DNA of 56,141 nt from Priapulus caudatus (lineage: Eukaryota > Priapulida > Priapulimorpha > Priapulimorphida > Priapulidae). This document shows, one piece after another, positions 54,639-56,141 of the stretch (the first letter of the stretch is position 1; each line of letters opens with the position of its first letter). The stretch is from positions 594,945 to 651,085 of the forward strand of contig NW_014577102.1 of assembly GCF_000485595.1 (NCBI RefSeq). Reading direction: 5' to 3'. The notes under the pieces were generated by a model that saw nothing but the letters and a program-made list of their open reading frames with translations, did not search any database and was not told the DNA's origin. Both the position numbers and the translations under genes were made by a program.

Positions 54639-56141
54639 GTAAGCACACCTTTCATCGATATTATCACATATTGGTCTTTATTTTTCCTTCCCTGAGGTGA
54701 ACGAAGCCATCACCATATGTTTTCCTACCATCCTAACTATTACTTCTTCTAATAACTTTTGATGACTAATACCTACCGTATATGATCGCGTAATAACCCC
54801 GCGTAAGTATTGCGCTTAGTACATTTCCCCTCACGGTATGGCGCACTTGTAAACCGCAGAGCAAATACAGGGTTGAAATCTGAGGCCAAATTTGCGGTTA
54901 TTATGCGAGTATATACGGTAATGACTATTGCTAAGTGTCAGGATAAGGATCTAAGGATCTTAGCATAAAGGCCAAGACACACTGCAGCGACAGCGACCGA
55001 CCGTAACGACAAACGACAAAAGTCGCGGCGACTGGCGCAAACACACTGCAGCGATAGCGACCGACGTTAGGTCAAAGTTCACCCTGCCCTCGCCACAGTG
55101 GTACACATCATTGTTCAGTGGTTCACGTGGTCACGCGCGTTATCTCGCGACGGCTTTGCTGCTGCCGGGCGGGGGGTAGTAACCGTGGTCTTTGCGCGGT
55201 GTAGCGTACGGCTTACTGGCTTGATCACGTCGTGGTCACCATTGTCAACGTGTAGTTGTGCATACTCGTTTTTTGTATGATCACGCCGCGCCGCTGTCAC
55301 GCGCAAAAGAAACCAGGGAAACGATGGGGGTAATGTCAAGGCGCTAGCATGTATTTTCATACACCACCGACACCTCGATAGTCAATATCCACACCCGACA
55401 ATCAATGTCACAATCAATATCAATATCAATGAACAACACCAACAATTAATATCAGCATCAGCAACTGACGCACTCGTACGGCCTTTCGCACGCGCGTACC
55501 GTCACACGTATTGTTACAGAATCATACAATCCATGCGCGCATACCGCTATATGTATCGTTACAGAATCATACAATCAACGCGCGCATACCGCCACACGTA
55601 CTGTTACAGAGTTATACGATCAACGCGTGCATACCGCTACGCGTATTGCTCCAGAATTATACAATCAACGCAAAGTAAAACGAACCAACGTAAATCACGC
55701 TTGCGCGTCGTCTCTCTCTCTCTGCCTCTCTTCCTCCTCCTCCTCCTCTCTGTCCCTCTCTCTCTGCCTCCCTTCCTCCTCCTCCTCCTCTCTGTCCCTC
55801 TCCGTCGTCGTCCGTCGACCCACGGTGGATGCTCTGCGCCTTCGTCTCCTCTTCTCCTCCTTCGCTGGGCTTGTCCGTCCCTCGCTCGGCACTGCCACGT
55901 GTCCACTGTAGACTTATAACTCTCTCTCGCTCACACGCCGTCCTGCTGTGTGGCTTTGCTACACGTGCGTCTCTCTCACAACAACGTGCGCTCAGAAACG
56001 ACGCGCTTCTCTCTCTCACGCACGGCTCTGCTGCGTGGCTCTACTGTCCTTCCCGCTTGCTCTCTCGCACGGTACTCCTCGTCTCGCGTGCGTGCTGCGA
56101 GCTGGCCAGGTGCACAGCCTAGCTGCATGGCTTCGAAGCCA
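54639..56141. other. ZNF106 intron running off the window
   Basis: Contains short repeats around 54,966-55,060 (AGACACACTGCAGCGACAGC type), a 45-bp minisatellite and CT-rich low-complexity DNA (55,710-55,860). I find no in-phase WD or zinc-finger exon. Frames in the CT-rich part are low-complexity artefacts. Confidence 0.5.
55491..55670. repeat. 45-bp minisatellite, 4 copies
   Basis: Four units beginning CGCGC(A/G)TACCG and containing TTACAGA(A/G)T(C/T)ATAC follow at 55,491, 55,536, 55,581 and 55,626. The period is a multiple of three, so the plus strand reads a 15-residue periodic open frame, which I take as incidental. Confidence 0.85.

Noticed and set aside
55533-56122. Overlapping open frames near the right end
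   Set aside because: They are made by a 45-bp minisatellite and CT-rich low-complexity DNA.

Overview
This is a window of an animal nuclear genome, most likely a marine invertebrate. It is intron-rich, with GT-AG introns, short exons, AT-rich introns, many microsatellites and a dense population of small inverted-repeat transposons. There is no bacterial gene organisation. I reconstructed the coding content by chaining splice sites and codon phases by eye, because most real exons are too short to stand out as open reading frames.

Layout. (1) 264-369 (+): probable last exon of a gene entering from the left, with a poly(A) signal at 714-719. (2) 7,289-3,215 (-): a nine-exon gene for a 220-residue protein I do not recognise; every junction keeps phase. 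(3) 24,261-9,067 (-): an ortholog of the sosondowah ankyrin family (SOWAH), 11 or 12 exons, about 441-450 residues, with the N-terminal SOWAH winged-helix-like domain in exons 1-3 and the C-terminal ankyrin repeats in the last three exons. (4) 31,849-54,638 (+): the zinc finger / WD40 protein ZNF106, 18 exons and roughly 1,750 residues, running off the right end before its last WD repeat and C-terminal zinc fingers. SOWAH and ZNF106 are head to head across about 7.6 kb of repeat-rich DNA.

Assembly state. About 39.08-48.33 kb is a second, indel-riddled copy of the ZNF106 promoter side and exons (29-39 kb without 32.7-35.0 kb), broken by an N gap. All splice phases run from the exon at 38,889-38,940 directly to the exon at 49,091, so the duplicate is not needed for the gene. 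It looks like uncorrected long-read sequence placed beside the corrected contig. A similar insert (11.16-15.49 kb) follows another N gap inside a SOWAH intron, and an 802-bp block is shared without visible difference by the two inserts. The noisy copy is still useful: it supplies one base that removes a false stop in ZNF106.

Repeats. The intergenic and intronic DNA holds several families of non-autonomous elements: hAT-like elements with CAGGG...CCCTG ends, a 1.24-kb foldback with about 0.59-kb arms, a roughly 0.67-kb element with about 135-bp terminal inverted repeats and a TA target, and others. There are also minisatellites of 29, 45 and 57 bp; the 29-bp one carries copies of a SOWAH splice donor. 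I see no transposase, viral gene, CRISPR array or gene cluster suggesting a new multi-gene system. The most interesting items are the unidentified 220-residue gene, the competing insertions at one target site, the repeated splice donor and the assembly artefacts.
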